From Vagococcus acidifermentans (GTDB lineage Bacteria; Bacillota; Bacilli; Lactobacillales; Vagococcaceae), in NCBI RefSeq assembly GCF_003987655.1, contig NZ_NGKC01000004.1, positions 124,001 through 188,000 of the forward strand: 64,000 nucleotides of DNA, given 5' to 3'. Position 1 is the stretch's first letter. Each line of letters begins with the position of its first letter. Positions 25,680-35,088 of this stretch are shown here, piece by piece. Made by a program: the position numbers and the translations under genes. The notes below the pieces were generated by a model. That model ran no database searches and was not told the origin of the DNA. It saw only the letters and a program-made list of their open reading frames with translations.

Positions 25680-26993
25680 ATGACAAAACCAGTTATCACG
25701 ATTATCGGTGCAGGACTTGCCGGCAGCGAAGCAGCTTGGCAGGCAGCAGAGCAGGGCGTCGCAGTCAAGCTTTACGAAATGAGAAAAATCAAAAAGACGC
25801 CGGCCCATCAGACGGAAAAATTCGCTGAACTGGTGTGCTCCAATTCATTGCGCGCCAACAATCTGACTAATGCAGTCGGTGTTTTAAAAGAAGAGATGCG
25901 CCGTTTCGATTCGCTGATTACAGAAGCAGCTGACGCGACTCAAGTTCCGGCAGGCGGGGCGCTGGCGGTTGACCGGGAACAGTTTTCACAATTTATTACA
26001 GACCGGCTGCGTCATCATCCTAACATCACTGTTTTCGATGAAGAAGTCCGTGATATCCCGGACAACGAGGTGGCAGTCATCGCTTCCGGACCGCTGACGT
26101 CCGAGGTGCTGGCGGAGAAAATCGCCGGCTTCACGGAACAGGAAGGTTTGTACTTTTATGATGCTGCCGCTCCAATCATTGATAAAGCGACCATTAACAT
26201 GGATAAGGTCTATTTAAAATCCCGCTATGACAAGGGTGAAGCGGCTTATTTGAACTGCCCGATGACAAAAGAAGAATTTCATGCTTTCCGCGATGCTTTG
26301 ATTGCCGCGGAAGTCGCACCTTTAAAACGCTTTGAAAAGGAAAAATATTTTGAAGGCTGCATGCCGATTGAAGTCATGGCAAACCGCGGTGAAAAGACGA
26401 TGCTGTTCGGTCCGATGAAACCTGTCGGGCTTGAAGACCCGAAAACAGGCAAACGTCCCTATGCGGTTGTTCAACTGCGGCAAGATAATGCGGCTGCCTC
26501 ACTGTACAACATCGTCGGCTTTCAAACACATTTGAAATGGGGCGAACAAAAACGCATTATCCGTATGATTCCTGGACTCGAACAGGCAGAGATTGTCCGT
26601 TACGGGGTCATGCATCGAAATACTTTTTTGAACTCGCCAGAGCTGCTTGAACCGACGTATCAAACAAAAAAACGCGCTTCTCTGTTTTTTGCCGGTCAAA
26701 TGACTGGTGTGGAAGGCTATGTCGAGAGTGCGGCAAGCGGACTGGTTGCCGGCATCAACGCGGCAAGACTGGCGCTCGGCAAGGAGCCGTTGATATTTCC
26801 AGCAGTCACTGCGATTGGCGGTCTGGCTCATTACATCACCCATACATCCGGCAAACATTTTCAGCCGATGAATGTGAATTTCGGTTTGTTTCCTGAACTG
26901 CCGGAAAAAATCCGCGACAAAAAATTGCGCTACGAAGCACTGGCTGACCGCTCGTTAACGGCGATTGGCGAGTTTAAGGCGTCCATAACGTAA
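25680..26993 (+). CDS. trmFO: tRNA uridine-54 C5-methyltransferase TrmFO
   Basis: Makes ribothymidine at position 54 of tRNA using methylene-tetrahydrofolate and FADH2. The 437-residue flavoprotein has the FAD motif [17 protein letters not shown], then [13 protein letters not shown] (catalytic Cys), the [11 protein letters not shown] segment with a second conserved Cys, and [17 protein letters not shown]. It is typical in length and lies between topA and xerC, the usual Firmicute order. Confidence 0.97.
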   Translation: MTKPVITIIGAGLAGSEAAWQAAEQGVAVKLYEMRKIKKTPAHQTEKFAELVCSNSLRANNLTNAVGVLKEEMRRFDSLITEAADATQVPAGGALAVDREQFSQFITDRLRHHPNITVFDEEVRDIPDNEVAVIASGPLTSEVLAEKIAGFTEQEGLYFYDAAAPIIDKATINMDKVYLKSRYDKGEAAYLNCPMTKEEFHAFRDALIAAEVAPLKRFEKEKYFEGCMPIEVMANRGEKTMLFGPMKPVGLEDPKTGKRPYAVVQLRQDNAAASLYNIVGFQTHLKWGEQKRIIRMIPGLEQAEIVRYGVMHRNTFLNSPELLEPTYQTKKRASLFFAGQMTGVEGYVESAASGLVAGINAARLALGKEPLIFPAVTAIGGLAHYITHTSGKHFQPMNVNFGLFPELPEKIRDKKLRYEALADRSLTAIGEFKASIT

Positions 26994-26994
26994 C

Positions 26995-27031
26995 AAAAAC
27001 ACATGTCTGCATGATTGCGGCATGTGTTTTT
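26995..27031 (+). terminator. Terminator after trmFO
   Basis: AAAAACACATG (26995-27005) pairs with CATGTGTTTTT (27021-27031) in an 11-bp stem ending in a T-run. Confidence 0.78.
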
Positions 27032-27101
27032 CCGTTGTCCGGCAAGAGTTACGCAAATTGTTGCTTTTTTCGTAACAATTGTTTAAATTCTGACAATTTA
27101 T

Positions 27102-27130
27102 TTGTTTTAACGAAACAGCTGTGGTACATT
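27102..27130 (+). promoter_or_regulatory. Promoter of xerC-hslVU-codY
   Basis: TTGTTT (27102-27107), 17 bp, TACATT (27125-27130), with TG at 27122-27123. This puts the transcript start just before the xerC ribosome site. Confidence 0.65.
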
Positions 27131-27160
27131 ATTTTTGTAAAACTAATTGGAGTGAACACT

Positions 27161-28060
27161 ATGTCGAAGGAAGAAATGCTGTCCTCTTTTTTAAAGTATC
27201 TGGTTGTGGAGCGTCAATATTCCGATAAAACGGAACTGGCGTACAAAGATGATATACTGGATTTTTATGAATTTTTGGAAAAAACGGGAGACGACCGCTA
27301 TCTGACTATCACGGTTCATGACATACGGATTTATTTATCCGAACTGCATGAACGCAATTACAGCCGGAACACTATCAGCCGGAAAATCTCCAGTTTACGT
27401 TCGTTTTATCAGTTTTTGGTGAGAAACGGCCTGATTGAGGAAAATCCGTTTTCCTACATCCAAATGAAACGCTCCCGGCTGCGGCTGCCGCGTTTCTTTT
27501 ACGAAAAAGAATTGCAAGCCTTGTTTGACGCAGCTGAAGGCGAGATGCCGCTGGATTACCGCAATGTGGCATTGCTTGAAGTGTTGTACGGCACAGGGAT
27601 GCGGGTCAGCGAATGCGTGAATGTGACACTTTCGGATATTGATTTTGACACGGGTGTTTTTCTGGTTCACGGAAAAGGCAATAAAGAACGCTATGTCCCG
27701 TTCGGCAGTTTTATTGAAGATGCACTGAAAAATTATTTTCAGCAGTGTAGAGAGCCGCTGATGGCCAAATACGGGCAGGAACATGACTATGTCTTTATCA
27801 GCCACCGCGGTCAGCAAATCACACCGGCCGGCGTTCAGTATGTATTGAAGGCAATTATCCGCAAAAGCGCACTGACGACAGACATCCATCCGCACATGCT
27901 GCGCCACACTTTTGCGACGCATTTGTTGAATAACGGAGCGGATATGCGGACCGTTCAGGAACTGCTGGGGCATGCCAGCTTGTCGTCAACCCAAGTCTAT
28001 ACACATGTGACAACCGATAACTTACAAAAAAGCTATCGACATTTTCACCCCAGAGCTTAG
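27161..28060 (+). CDS. xerC: Tyrosine recombinase XerC
   Basis: Resolves chromosome dimers at dif, together with a partner recombinase. The 299-residue protein has an N-terminal SAM-like DNA-binding domain and the catalytic residues Arg ([10 protein letters not shown]), Lys (HGKGNKER), His-Arg ([12 protein letters not shown]), His ([13 protein letters not shown]) and Tyr (VYTHV). The start is ATG 27161 after TTGGAGTG; an in-frame extension to 27011 runs across the promoter and terminator and is not used. It begins the conserved xerC-hslV-hslU-codY operon. Confidence 0.95.
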   Translation: MSKEEMLSSFLKYLVVERQYSDKTELAYKDDILDFYEFLEKTGDDRYLTITVHDIRIYLSELHERNYSRNTISRKISSLRSFYQFLVRNGLIEENPFSYIQMKRSRLRLPRFFYEKELQALFDAAEGEMPLDYRNVALLEVLYGTGMRVSECVNVTLSDIDFDTGVFLVHGKGNKERYVPFGSFIEDALKNYFQQCREPLMAKYGQEHDYVFISHRGQQITPAGVQYVLKAIIRKSALTTDIHPHMLRHTFATHLLNNGADMRTVQELLGHASLSSTQVYTHVTTDNLQKSYRHFHPRA

Positions 28061-28092
28061 CAAAATCGACAGTTAAAGGAGACATATTATCT

Positions 28093-28641
28093 ATGGCTTA
28101 TACAACTTTTCACTCGACGACCATTTGTGCAGTCGAAAAAGACGGCAAGTTTGCCATGGCCGGCGACGGTCAGGTCACAATGGGCGAGTCAGTAGTCATG
28201 AAAGGCACCGCGCGCAAGGTCCGCCGTATTTATAACGATGAAGTCGTGGTCGGCTTTGCCGGCAGTGTCGCAGACGCATTTAATCTGGAAGAGAAGTTTG
28301 AAACGAAACTGAATGAATATAAAGGCAACTTGATGCGCGCGGCCGTTGAATTGGCAATGGAGTGGCGTAGCGACAAGGTCATGCAAAAATTGGAAGCAAT
28401 GCTGATTGTCATGAATGACAAGGAGATGCTGGTCGTCTCCGGGACGGGCGAGGTGATTGCACCGGATGATGGTATTTTGGCCATCGGTTCCGGCGGCAAC
28501 TATGCCTTGGCAGCTGCCCGGGCATTGAAAAAACGCGGGGACAGCAGCATGACTGCCGGCGATATTGCCCGCGAAGCACTGAATGTTGCCGCAGACATCT
28601 GCGTGTACACAAATCACAACATTATCGTAGAAGAAATTTAA
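28093..28641 (+). CDS. hslV: ATP-dependent protease subunit HslV (ClpQ/CodW)
   Basis: The peptidase half of the HslUV two-part protease in the cytosol. The 182 residues show [25 protein letters not shown] and the C-terminal [11 protein letters not shown]. The catalytic N-terminal Thr of the E. coli protein corresponds to the first T of TTICAV, which here follows an eight-residue leader MAYTTFHS. A comparable short leader occurs in Bacillus CodW, where an N-terminal Ser is used instead. AAAGGAG precedes the ATG. It is 14 bp upstream of hslU. Confidence 0.95.
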   Translation: MAYTTFHSTTICAVEKDGKFAMAGDGQVTMGESVVMKGTARKVRRIYNDEVVVGFAGSVADAFNLEEKFETKLNEYKGNLMRAAVELAMEWRSDKVMQKLEAMLIVMNDKEMLVVSGTGEVIAPDDGILAIGSGGNYALAAARALKKRGDSSMTAGDIAREALNVAADICVYTNHNIIVEEI

Positions 28642-28655
28642 GAGGATGTGCGAAG

Positions 28656-30056
28656 ATGATAACGATGACTAGTAAGACACCAAAAGAAATCGTAGCTGAA
28701 TTGGACCAGTACGTTGTGGGTCAGCATACTGCAAAAAAAGCGGTAGCGATTGCGCTTAGAAACAGATATCGGCGCATGCAGCTGGACGAGGAGATGCAGC
28801 AGGAAGTCACGCCGAAGAACTTGCTGATGATTGGACCGACCGGTGTGGGCAAAACAGAAATAGCCCGCCGGCTGGCGAAAATCGTCAATGCTCCGTTTGT
28901 CAAAGTAGAAGCTACGAAGTTCACGGAAGTCGGCTATGTCGGCCGTGACGTCGAATCCATGGTCCGTGATTTAGTCGAAGCCAGTATTTTAATTGTGCGG
29001 AAACAGCAGTACAGTCAAGTATATACGAAGGCGCTGAAAAAAGCCGAGGACCGTCTGGTCAAGCTGCTTGTGCCCGGTATCAAGAAAGAAAAACGTCAGT
29101 CAGGCAATCAGTTTGACATGATGATGCAGATGATGAGCGGCATGCAGCAAAATCAGGAAGAGGAAAAGGAAGAAGTCACTGATTCTATCCGTGTCAGCCG
29201 CGAAACGGTCCAGTCCCAGCTGGAGAAAGGTCTGCTGGAAGACCGCGAAGTGACGGTGGAAGTGGAAGAAAAGAAATCAGTGCCGATGATGAACAGCGGC
29301 TTGGAACAGATGGGAATCGATTTGAGCGACACGTTGAGTGCACTGACGCCGAAGAAAAAAGTCAAACGTACGCTGACCATCAAGGAAGCCCGGGAACTTT
29401 TGGTTCAGGAAGAATCTGCCAAGCTGGTCAATGACGCGGACATTCACAGCGAGGCCATCAGTCTGGCGCAAAATCAGGGGATTATCTTTATTGACGAATT
29501 TGATAAAATCACGTCCAAATCCGACCAGGGCGGACAAGTTTCCAGGGAAGGCGTCCAGCGGGATATCCTGCCGATTGTGGAGGGGTCGCAAATCAATACG
29601 AAATACGGACCGATTCACACTGACCATATTTTATTTATCGCATCAGGGGCGTTTCACATCAGCAAGCCGAGCGATTTGATACCGGAGCTTCAAGGAAGGT
29701 TCCCGATCAGAGTCGAGCTGGATGACTTGTCAGCCGAAGACTTTGTCAAAATATTGACGGAGCCGAATAACGCTCTTGTCAAACAGTATATCGCGCTTTT
29801 GGCAACAGAAAACATCAAAGTCACGTTTACCAAGGAAGCGATTGAAAAAATTGCGGATATTGCCTATACGGTCAACCGCGAAACAGACAATATCGGAGCC
29901 AGAAGACTGCATACGATTTTGGAAAAACTGCTGGAAGACTTGTTGTTCGAAGCGTCTGACATGCAGATGGGTGATATTCAAATCACCGAACAATATGTGG
30001 CTGATAAACTGGCGCATATTGTTGCAAATCAAGACTTAAGCCGCTATATTCTATAA
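28656..30056 (+). CDS. hslU: HslU ATPase subunit (ClpY)
   Basis: The AAA+ unfoldase of HslUV. The 466-residue protein has Walker [12 protein letters not shown], Walker [12 protein letters not shown], the sensor and arginine regions near GRFPIRVEL and [21 protein letters not shown], and the C-terminal tail LSRYIL, whose last residues dock into HslV. The variable I domain lies between about 110 and 240 and includes a Met/Gln/Glu-rich stretch ([19 protein letters not shown]). AGAGGA is 9 bases before ATG 28656. Confidence 0.96.
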   Translation: MITMTSKTPKEIVAELDQYVVGQHTAKKAVAIALRNRYRRMQLDEEMQQEVTPKNLLMIGPTGVGKTEIARRLAKIVNAPFVKVEATKFTEVGYVGRDVESMVRDLVEASILIVRKQQYSQVYTKALKKAEDRLVKLLVPGIKKEKRQSGNQFDMMMQMMSGMQQNQEEEKEEVTDSIRVSRETVQSQLEKGLLEDREVTVEVEEKKSVPMMNSGLEQMGIDLSDTLSALTPKKKVKRTLTIKEARELLVQEESAKLVNDADIHSEAISLAQNQGIIFIDEFDKITSKSDQGGQVSREGVQRDILPIVEGSQINTKYGPIHTDHILFIASGAFHISKPSDLIPELQGRFPIRVELDDLSAEDFVKILTEPNNALVKQYIALLATENIKVTFTKEAIEKIADIAYTVNRETDNIGARRLHTILEKLLEDLLFEASDMQMGDIQITEQYVADKLAHIVANQDLSRYIL

Positions 30057-30070
30057 AAGGAGAATTGAAC

Positions 30071-30865
30071 ATGGGAACCTTATTGGCTAAAACACGAATG
30101 ATCAATGAATTACTTCAACAGGAAAATACGTTAAGCCTTGACTCGGAATTGCCTTACAACAAAATGGCGGACGCATTGGGCGACATCCTCGACAGCAACA
30201 CTTACATCATTAATAAAGACGGTAAAGTATTAGGCTACATCGTGCTGCACGATATCAATAACGAGCGTATCAAAGACATGCTGGTGATGCAGCGCTTTCC
30301 GAAAAATTATGCTGAAAATGTCGGACGTGTCAGCCGCACAGAAGAAAATATTCCAATCACCAATGAATTGACCGCATTCCCGATCGAACTGCGGGAGGAG
30401 CTGACGGATACCTATACGACTGTGGTCCCGATATATGGTGCCGGCGAGCGGCTGGGGACGATTATCCTCGGCAGAATCGGCACAGCCTTTGACAATGATG
30501 ACTTAGTTTTGGCGGAATACAGTGCAACAGTGGTCGGTATGCAAATACTCCATCAGACTTCCCGGGAAATCGAACAGGAAATCCGCAACAAGACGATGGT
30601 GCAAATGGCTATTAATACGCTGTCGTACAGTGAGCTGAAAGCAGTCAAAGCTATTTTTGACAAGCTGGAAGGCGATGAGGGACGTTTGACTGCTTCCAAT
30701 ATTGCCGACCAAATCGGCATCACCCGTTCTGTTATCGTCAATGCACTGCGGAAACTGGAATCTGCAGGCATCATCGAATCGCGTTCTCTGGGCATGAAGG
30801 GGACATACATTAAAATCATCAACCATTTATTTAAAGAACAGCTGGCGAAAGAAAAAATTATTTAA
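30071..30865 (+). CDS. codY: GTP-sensing global regulator CodY
   Basis: Represses amino acid and peptide uptake and use when branched-chain amino acids (and in some genera GTP) are plentiful. The 264-residue protein has the N-terminal GAF domain (MGTLLAKTRMINELLQ) and a C-terminal winged helix-turn-helix (ASNIADQIGITRSVIVNALR) followed by ESRSLGMKGTYIKI, nearly invariant in the family. AAAGGAG is 8 bases before ATG 30071; a TTG at 30065 is too close. It may control the pepV-OPT unit nearby, but no good CodY box was found there. Confidence 0.97.
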   Translation: MGTLLAKTRMINELLQQENTLSLDSELPYNKMADALGDILDSNTYIINKDGKVLGYIVLHDINNERIKDMLVMQRFPKNYAENVGRVSRTEENIPITNELTAFPIELREELTDTYTTVVPIYGAGERLGTIILGRIGTAFDNDDLVLAEYSATVVGMQILHQTSREIEQEIRNKTMVQMAINTLSYSELKAVKAIFDKLEGDEGRLTASNIADQIGITRSVIVNALRKLESAGIIESRSLGMKGTYIKIINHLFKEQLAKEKII

Positions 30866-30885
30866 GTCAGGTCAGGGGGAGTCCA

Positions 30886-31758
30886 ATGAGCATCACTATT
30901 GAAAATGAGTTTTTGCAAGCTTCCTTTCATACAGTGGGAGCTGAGTTGTACAGCTTGAAACACAAGAAGGCATCCGTAGAATATATCTGGCAGGGAAACC
31001 CAGAGTTCTGGGGACGTCATGCACCGGTCCTGTTTCCGTTTGTGGGCCGGCTGAAACACGACACGTACCGCTATCAGGGACAAACTTATCCGATGTCGCA
31101 ACACGGCTTTGCACGCGACCATGAGTTTACATTAACCGCTCATGGTGCGTCTCATGCGACTTTTTCACTGACAAGTTCACCGGAGACAAAAGCCGTCTAT
31201 CCGTTTGATTTTGAGCTGCTGATTTCTTATCAGCTGGAAGAACAGACGCTGACAGTCACTTACGAAGTACGGAATTTAGGGGAAGAACTTTATTTTTCAA
31301 TTGGCGGACATCCTGCATTCAACGTCCCGCTAGTACCGAATACTGAATTTACCGATTATTACATCCGGTTTCACCCGTCAAAATCACGTCTGACATTGCC
31401 GCTTTCCGGCCCTTATGTCGATTTTGACAACCGCACACTGGCGCAGACGAATACGAACATTAATTTGAATCGCCGGTTGTTTGAAAATGATGCGTTTATT
31501 TTGGAAACGGTCGGCAAAAACAGTTTTTCCATCTTGTCTGAGAAGACCAGCCGCTCAGTGGCTCTGAGTTATGACAACATGCCGTACGTTGGTATCTGGT
31601 CGCCGTACCCGAAGGAAGCGCCGTTTGTCTGTATCGAGCCGTGGTGCGGAGTAGCTGATACGGTGGATGCGTCAGGCAATATCGAAGAAAAGCTGGGCAT
31701 CAATCATTTGATAGCCGGTCAGCATTTTACATGCAGCTACGCGATAACCGTAAATTAA
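30886..31758 (+). CDS. Aldose 1-epimerase family protein (LacX-like)
   Basis: A 290-residue galactose-mutarotase-fold protein. FGRHAPVLFPFVGRL-like (WGRHAPVLFPFVGRL), QHGFARDHEF (catalytic His region), GGHPAFNVPL and WCGVADTVDASG are characteristic of the LacX/YeaD branch, which interconverts anomers of sugars or sugar phosphates. The true substrate is unknown. It begins 20 bp after codY without a visible terminator and may be cotranscribed. Confidence 0.88.
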   Translation: MSITIENEFLQASFHTVGAELYSLKHKKASVEYIWQGNPEFWGRHAPVLFPFVGRLKHDTYRYQGQTYPMSQHGFARDHEFTLTAHGASHATFSLTSSPETKAVYPFDFELLISYQLEEQTLTVTYEVRNLGEELYFSIGGHPAFNVPLVPNTEFTDYYIRFHPSKSRLTLPLSGPYVDFDNRTLAQTNTNINLNRRLFENDAFILETVGKNSFSILSEKTSRSVALSYDNMPYVGIWSPYPKEAPFVCIEPWCGVADTVDASGNIEEKLGINHLIAGQHFTCSYAITVN

Positions 31759-31832
31759 AAAACTGACCGTTGCAATCACGACCCAATATCTCGCTTGGCG
31801 CATATTGGGTCGGGGCAATGTGTCAGTTTTTA
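31757..31832. terminator. Two-level bidirectional terminator between convergent genes
   Basis: The outer stem AAAAACTGAC (31758-31767) / GTCAGTTTTT (31822-31831) encloses an inner stem CGACCCAATAT (31779-31789) / ATATTGGGTCG (31802-31812). T-runs lie on both strands, and the stop codon of the minus-strand gene (31830-31832) is inside the outer stem. Confidence 0.82.
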
Positions 31833-32666
31833 ACTGTGGTAGTAGCTTCTGTCTTCAAGACCGAGTTCGCTCAGGATGATGCTGGCCGTCTCTTCAATGG
31901 AGCGTTGGGCCACATTGATAACCGGGCAGCCGATTTTTTTATAAAGATTATTGGCAAATTCCAGTTCTTCTTTAATCTTATTGATATTCGAATAGGCTGT
32001 ATCGGGATTCAGCCCATAGGCAATCATCCGTTCTTTGCGAATCACATTCAATATTTTCGGGTCATTGGTCAAGCCGACAATTTTTTTAGGGTTGACTTCC
32101 CAAAGCTGAGAGGGGATATGTGCTTCTGGAATCAGCGGCAAATTTGCTACTTTCAGATTTTTGTTTGCCAGAAACAAACTGAGAGGGGTTTTTGATGTGC
32201 GGGAAACACCAAGTAAAATGATGTCTGCCTGTAAAAAGCCTCTCGGGTCTTTGCCGTCGTCATATTTGACCGCAAACTCCATCGCAGCGATACGGTCAAA
32301 ATAGTTTTTGTTCAGAAAATGCATGGCACCAGGCAATCTGTTAGGCTCCGTCTCTGAACGGCGGCTGATTTCATCCACCAGCGGCGTCAGCGGGTCAATC
32401 GAAAAGATGCCGTTTTCTTGACAAAATTGCTTGGCGATGACGACCAGCTCATCCACAATCAATGTCTGCAAAACAATGGCGTCAAGCTCTTTGGCTTCCT
32501 GCAACACATCCATCAACGTTTCCTTGTCGCTAACAAATGTCCGCCTGACAATCTGGACTTCCAAATCAAGGACATCATATTGGGCGATGGCGGCTTGAGC
32601 CAGTTTCGATGCTGTTTCTCCGGCCGAATCGGAAATGACGTAAATATGAATCACTTTATCTACCAT
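31830..32666 (-). CDS. Pyruvate, phosphate dikinase regulatory protein (DUF299)
   Basis: A 278-residue bifunctional kinase/pyrophosphorylase that switches pyruvate phosphate dikinase off and on by ADP-dependent phosphorylation and phosphate-dependent dephosphorylation. IYVISDSAGETASKLAQAA at the N-terminus and the P-loop ILLGVSRTSKTPLSLFLAN (about 148-166) are diagnostic, as is the C-terminal VINVAQRSIEETASII. AAAGGGAG is 6 bases before the ATG at 32666. The dikinase gene itself is not in the window. In Bacillus the orthologue YqfL lies in the same chromosome region. Confidence 0.92.
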   Translation of the reverse strand: MVDKVIHIYVISDSAGETASKLAQAAIAQYDVLDLEVQIVRRTFVSDKETLMDVLQEAKELDAIVLQTLIVDELVVIAKQFCQENGIFSIDPLTPLVDEISRRSETEPNRLPGAMHFLNKNYFDRIAAMEFAVKYDDGKDPRGFLQADIILLGVSRTSKTPLSLFLANKNLKVANLPLIPEAHIPSQLWEVNPKKIVGLTNDPKILNVIRKERMIAYGLNPDTAYSNINKIKEELEFANNLYKKIGCPVINVAQRSIEETASIILSELGLEDRSYYHS

Positions 32667-32700
32667 AAAAAACTCCCTTTCTTGCATTTCATTCGCTACT

Positions 32701-32715
32701 ATTATAGCATATAAT
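32701..32715. promoter_or_regulatory. Facing -10-like boxes between divergent genes
   Basis: ATTATA gca TATAAT (32701-32715) is a 15-bp inverted repeat giving a TATAAT on each strand, 40-50 bases from each divergent start. No good -35 was found for either direction, so promoter use is tentative. Confidence 0.45.
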
Positions 32716-32754
32716 CACAGAGCAACTTGGACTATTTATAAGGTGTGAAAAAAA

Positions 32755-33186
32755 ATGAACACAAAACTGAATGATGCTTTGGCAGTCTTGAAAAAAGAAG
32801 GGCTGAAGCTGACAACAAAACGCAAAGATATTTTAGCGTATCTCTTTGAAGAAAACCGGTATGTCAGTGCAAAAGAAGTGTATGACTCGCTAAGTGCAAC
32901 GTATACTGGTATGAGTTACGACACAGTTTACCGCAACTTGCATGATTTTGAACAGTTGTCTCTAATTGAAGTGACTGAACTGGACGGTGAAAAAAAATTT
33001 CGTTTTCATTGTTCGTACGGTGACCACCACGGACACCATCATCATTTCATTTGTACAGAGTGCGGGGCGACCCGCGAAATATCGCTGTGTCCGATGGATT
33101 TTTTTAAAGAACAACTGCCCGGCTGCGTCATCGAAGACCACCGATTTGAAATACTCGGCAAATGCGAAATTTGCGCAAAAAGATGA
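32755..33186 (+). CDS. Fur family metal-dependent repressor, probably Zur
   Basis: A 143-residue regulator with an N-terminal winged helix (LKLTTKRKDILAYLFEENRYVSAKEVYDSL, YDTVYRNLHDFEQL) and a C-terminal metal-binding half: the His cluster GDHHGHHHHFICTECG and a second CEICAKR, giving the CxxC-CxxC structural zinc site. HHFICTECGATREI resembles zinc-uptake regulators (Zur) more than Fur or PerR, and Bacillus zur lies in the same region near yqfL, but the metal is inferred. AAGGTG is the likely ribosome site. It is divergent from the PPDK regulator. Confidence 0.8.
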   Translation: MNTKLNDALAVLKKEGLKLTTKRKDILAYLFEENRYVSAKEVYDSLSATYTGMSYDTVYRNLHDFEQLSLIEVTELDGEKKFRFHCSYGDHHGHHHHFICTECGATREISLCPMDFFKEQLPGCVIEDHRFEILGKCEICAKR

Positions 33187-33194
33187 TCTCGGGG

Positions 33195-33223
33195 TTGACT
33201 GAAAAAAACACATTAGATATAAT
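33195..33223 (+). promoter_or_regulatory. Promoter of rpsU
   Basis: TTGACT (33195-33200), exactly 17 bp, TATAAT (33218-33223): a near-consensus promoter, fitting a ribosomal protein gene. Confidence 0.88.
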
Positions 33224-33309
33224 GATACGTGAACAGTTTTTTGTTTTTTATGTTTTGTGACAATTAATTATGAAAAACGGTTACTTAAGTTTGGGGGGAG
33301 GGAATTTTC

Positions 33310-33486
33310 ATGTCAAAAACTGTTGTTCGTAAAAACGAATCATTAGATGACGCTCTTCGTCGCTTCAAACGTTCCGTTTCAAAAACTGGTACACTACAAG
33401 AATACCGTAAACGCGAGTACTACGAAAAGCCAAGTGTTCGCCGCAAGAAAAAGTCTGAAGCAGCCAGAAAACGCAAAAAATTCTAA
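33310..33486 (+). CDS. rpsU: 30S ribosomal protein S21
   Basis: A 58-residue, very basic protein starting [19 protein letters not shown] and ending in a Lys/Arg-rich tail ([15 protein letters not shown]), typical of S21, the small-subunit protein near the anti-Shine-Dalgarno end of 16S rRNA. A GGGGGGAGGG site precedes the ATG. It lies 23 bp before yqeY, the usual Firmicute pair, under a near-consensus promoter. Confidence 0.97.
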   Translation: MSKTVVRKNESLDDALRRFKRSVSKTGTLQEYRKREYYEKPSVRRKKKSEAARKRKKF

Positions 33487-33509
33487 AGTTAGCGAATGGA
33501 GCTGAGAAT

Positions 33510-33953
33510 ATGTCTCTTTTAACTACGTTAAATGATGATATGAAAGCAGCGATGAAGGCCAAAGATAAAGCGACATTGACTGTCATCCGCATGCTGAAGG
33601 CAGCTGTCCAAAACGAGGAAATCAAATTGGGCAAGCCGCTTGACGAAGATGGAGAACTGACGATTCTGTCTCGCGAGATGAAGCAGCGCAACGAATCCTT
33701 GGCAGAATTTAAAAAAGCGGGACGAGACGATTTAGTCGACAAGATTAATCAAGAAATTTTGGTTGTAGAAAAATATTTACCTAAGCAGCTGACAGATGAA
33801 GAAATCCGCCAGCTTGTACAGGACGCTATCACGAAATCCGGAGCCGCATCGGTCAAAGAATTCGGCAAGGTCATGGCGATTGTCATGCCGCAGGTCAAAG
33901 GGAAAGCGGACGGTCAAGTTGTGAACGGTATTGTCAAAGAACTGCTGAGCTAA
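33510..33953 (+). CDS. yqeY: GatB/YqeY domain-containing protein
   Basis: A 147-residue helical protein (MSLLTTLNDDMKAAMKAKDK, and the C-terminal GKVMAIVMPQVKGKADGQVV). It is the free-standing version of the tRNA-binding tail domain of the GatB amidotransferase. The role is unknown; an effect on tRNA-dependent amidation has been proposed for the family. It is cotranscribed with rpsU and ends at the terminator 33969-34012. Confidence 0.93.
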   Translation: MSLLTTLNDDMKAAMKAKDKATLTVIRMLKAAVQNEEIKLGKPLDEDGELTILSREMKQRNESLAEFKKAGRDDLVDKINQEILVVEKYLPKQLTDEEIRQLVQDAITKSGAASVKEFGKVMAIVMPQVKGKADGQVVNGIVKELLS

Positions 33954-33968
33954 ATACATGTAAATCGA

Positions 33969-34012
33969 AGTACTTTAAAACAATCTGATTTGTTTTAAGG
34001 TACTTTTTTTTC
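33969..34012 (+). terminator. Terminator of rpsU-yqeY
   Basis: AGTACTTTAAAACA (33969-33982) / TGTTTTAAGGTACT (33991-34004), 14 bp with one T-G pair, then eight T. Confidence 0.9.
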
Positions 34013-34029
34013 GTTATGTACAGTAATCT

Positions 34030-34057
34030 TTGTGATTGGCGCTTTTTGTGGTATTAT
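34030..34057 (+). promoter_or_regulatory. Promoter of the phoH-pgpH-ybeY-dgkA-era operon
   Basis: TTGTGA (34030-34035), 16 bp, TATTAT (34052-34057), with TG at 34049-34050 (extended -10). Confidence 0.65.
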
Positions 34058-34094
34058 TTAAGAGTGTAATCTGAATTAAGGAGATGTAAATTAT

Positions 34095-35057
34095 TTGACG
34101 ACAAGCAAAAATTTCTCAGAAGATGTCATGATTCGCAACGAGCAAGACATCAGCCAGCTACTTGGCACGCATGACAAGCATCTTAAGTTTTTGGAAGAAC
34201 AAACAGAAACAGCTGTCACGACTAGAGGCGACATCATTCACATCTCTGGAGAAGAAGCTGCCGTAAACATTGCAAAATCGGTGCTCGAGGTGATTCAAGA
34301 ACTGATGAGCCGAGGCAACCTGGTAAGCACAGCAGACTTTGCTGCAGCTATCCAAATGGCTCGCAAAGGCACGTTGGATTATTTTCTTGACATGTATGAA
34401 GAAACATTGATCAAGGATTTCAGCGGCAAACCGATCAAAATAAAAAATCTTGGTCAGCGCCACTATATCAATGCCATCAGACGCAGCGACGTCGTCTTCG
34501 GGATTGGCCCGGCCGGTACCGGGAAAACATTTCTTGCCGTTGTCATGGCGATATCCGCAATGAAAAAAGGCGAGGTTCAAAAAATCATTTTGACGCGTCC
34601 GGCAGTAGAAGCAGGTGAGAGTCTCGGCTTTCTTCCCGGCGACTTGCAGGAAAAAGTCAATCCTTATTTGCGCCCGGTTTATGACGCGCTGTATAGCATT
34701 CTGGGAGTCGAACATACGAACCGCCTGATGGAACGCGGTGTCATTGAAATCGCGCCGCTGGCCTATATGCGCGGCCGTACGCTGGAGGAAAGTTTTGTTA
34801 TTCTCGACGAGGCGCAGAATACGAGCATTTCGCAGATGAAAATGTTTTTGACCCGGCTTGGTTTCCGCTCGAAAATGGTGATTAACGGGGATAAAACACA
34901 GATAGACCTTCCCCGCGGGGTCGTCAGCGGATTGGTACATGCCGAAATGATTTTAAAAGGGCTGAAAAAAATTGAATTTGTTGAATTTGACACGAGTGAT
35001 GTCGTGCGTCATCCTGTGGTGGCAGACATCATCAAGGCTTATGAGGAAAACAATTAA
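34095..35057 (+). CDS. phoH: PhoH family ATPase
   Basis: A 320-residue P-loop protein. The N-terminal KH-like region is followed by the PhoH ATPase core with Walker A GIGPAGTGKTFLAV, RPAVEAGESLGFLPGD and Walker B SFVILDEAQNTS. Members are thought to act on RNA; next to ybeY a role in rRNA processing or ribosome quality control is reasonable. The start is a TTG at 34095 with AAGGAG 11 bases upstream; an ATG at 34084 is out of frame. Confidence 0.92.
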   Translation: MTTSKNFSEDVMIRNEQDISQLLGTHDKHLKFLEEQTETAVTTRGDIIHISGEEAAVNIAKSVLEVIQELMSRGNLVSTADFAAAIQMARKGTLDYFLDMYEETLIKDFSGKPIKIKNLGQRHYINAIRRSDVVFGIGPAGTGKTFLAVVMAISAMKKGEVQKIILTRPAVEAGESLGFLPGDLQEKVNPYLRPVYDALYSILGVEHTNRLMERGVIEIAPLAYMRGRTLEESFVILDEAQNTSISQMKMFLTRLGFRSKMVINGDKTQIDLPRGVVSGLVHAEMILKGLKKIEFVEFDTSDVVRHPVVADIIKAYEENN

Positions 35058-35088
35058 TTGGTGGAGCGCTGTTTAGGAGTGTAACATA

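Noticed and set aside
27011-27160. N-terminal extension of xerC from 27011
   Set aside because: It crosses a terminator arm and the promoter; ATG 27161 gives the usual XerC start.
34158-34940. Long open frame (260 codons) antisense to phoH
   Set aside because: Phase shadow of a highly biased coding gene; no ribosome site or family match.
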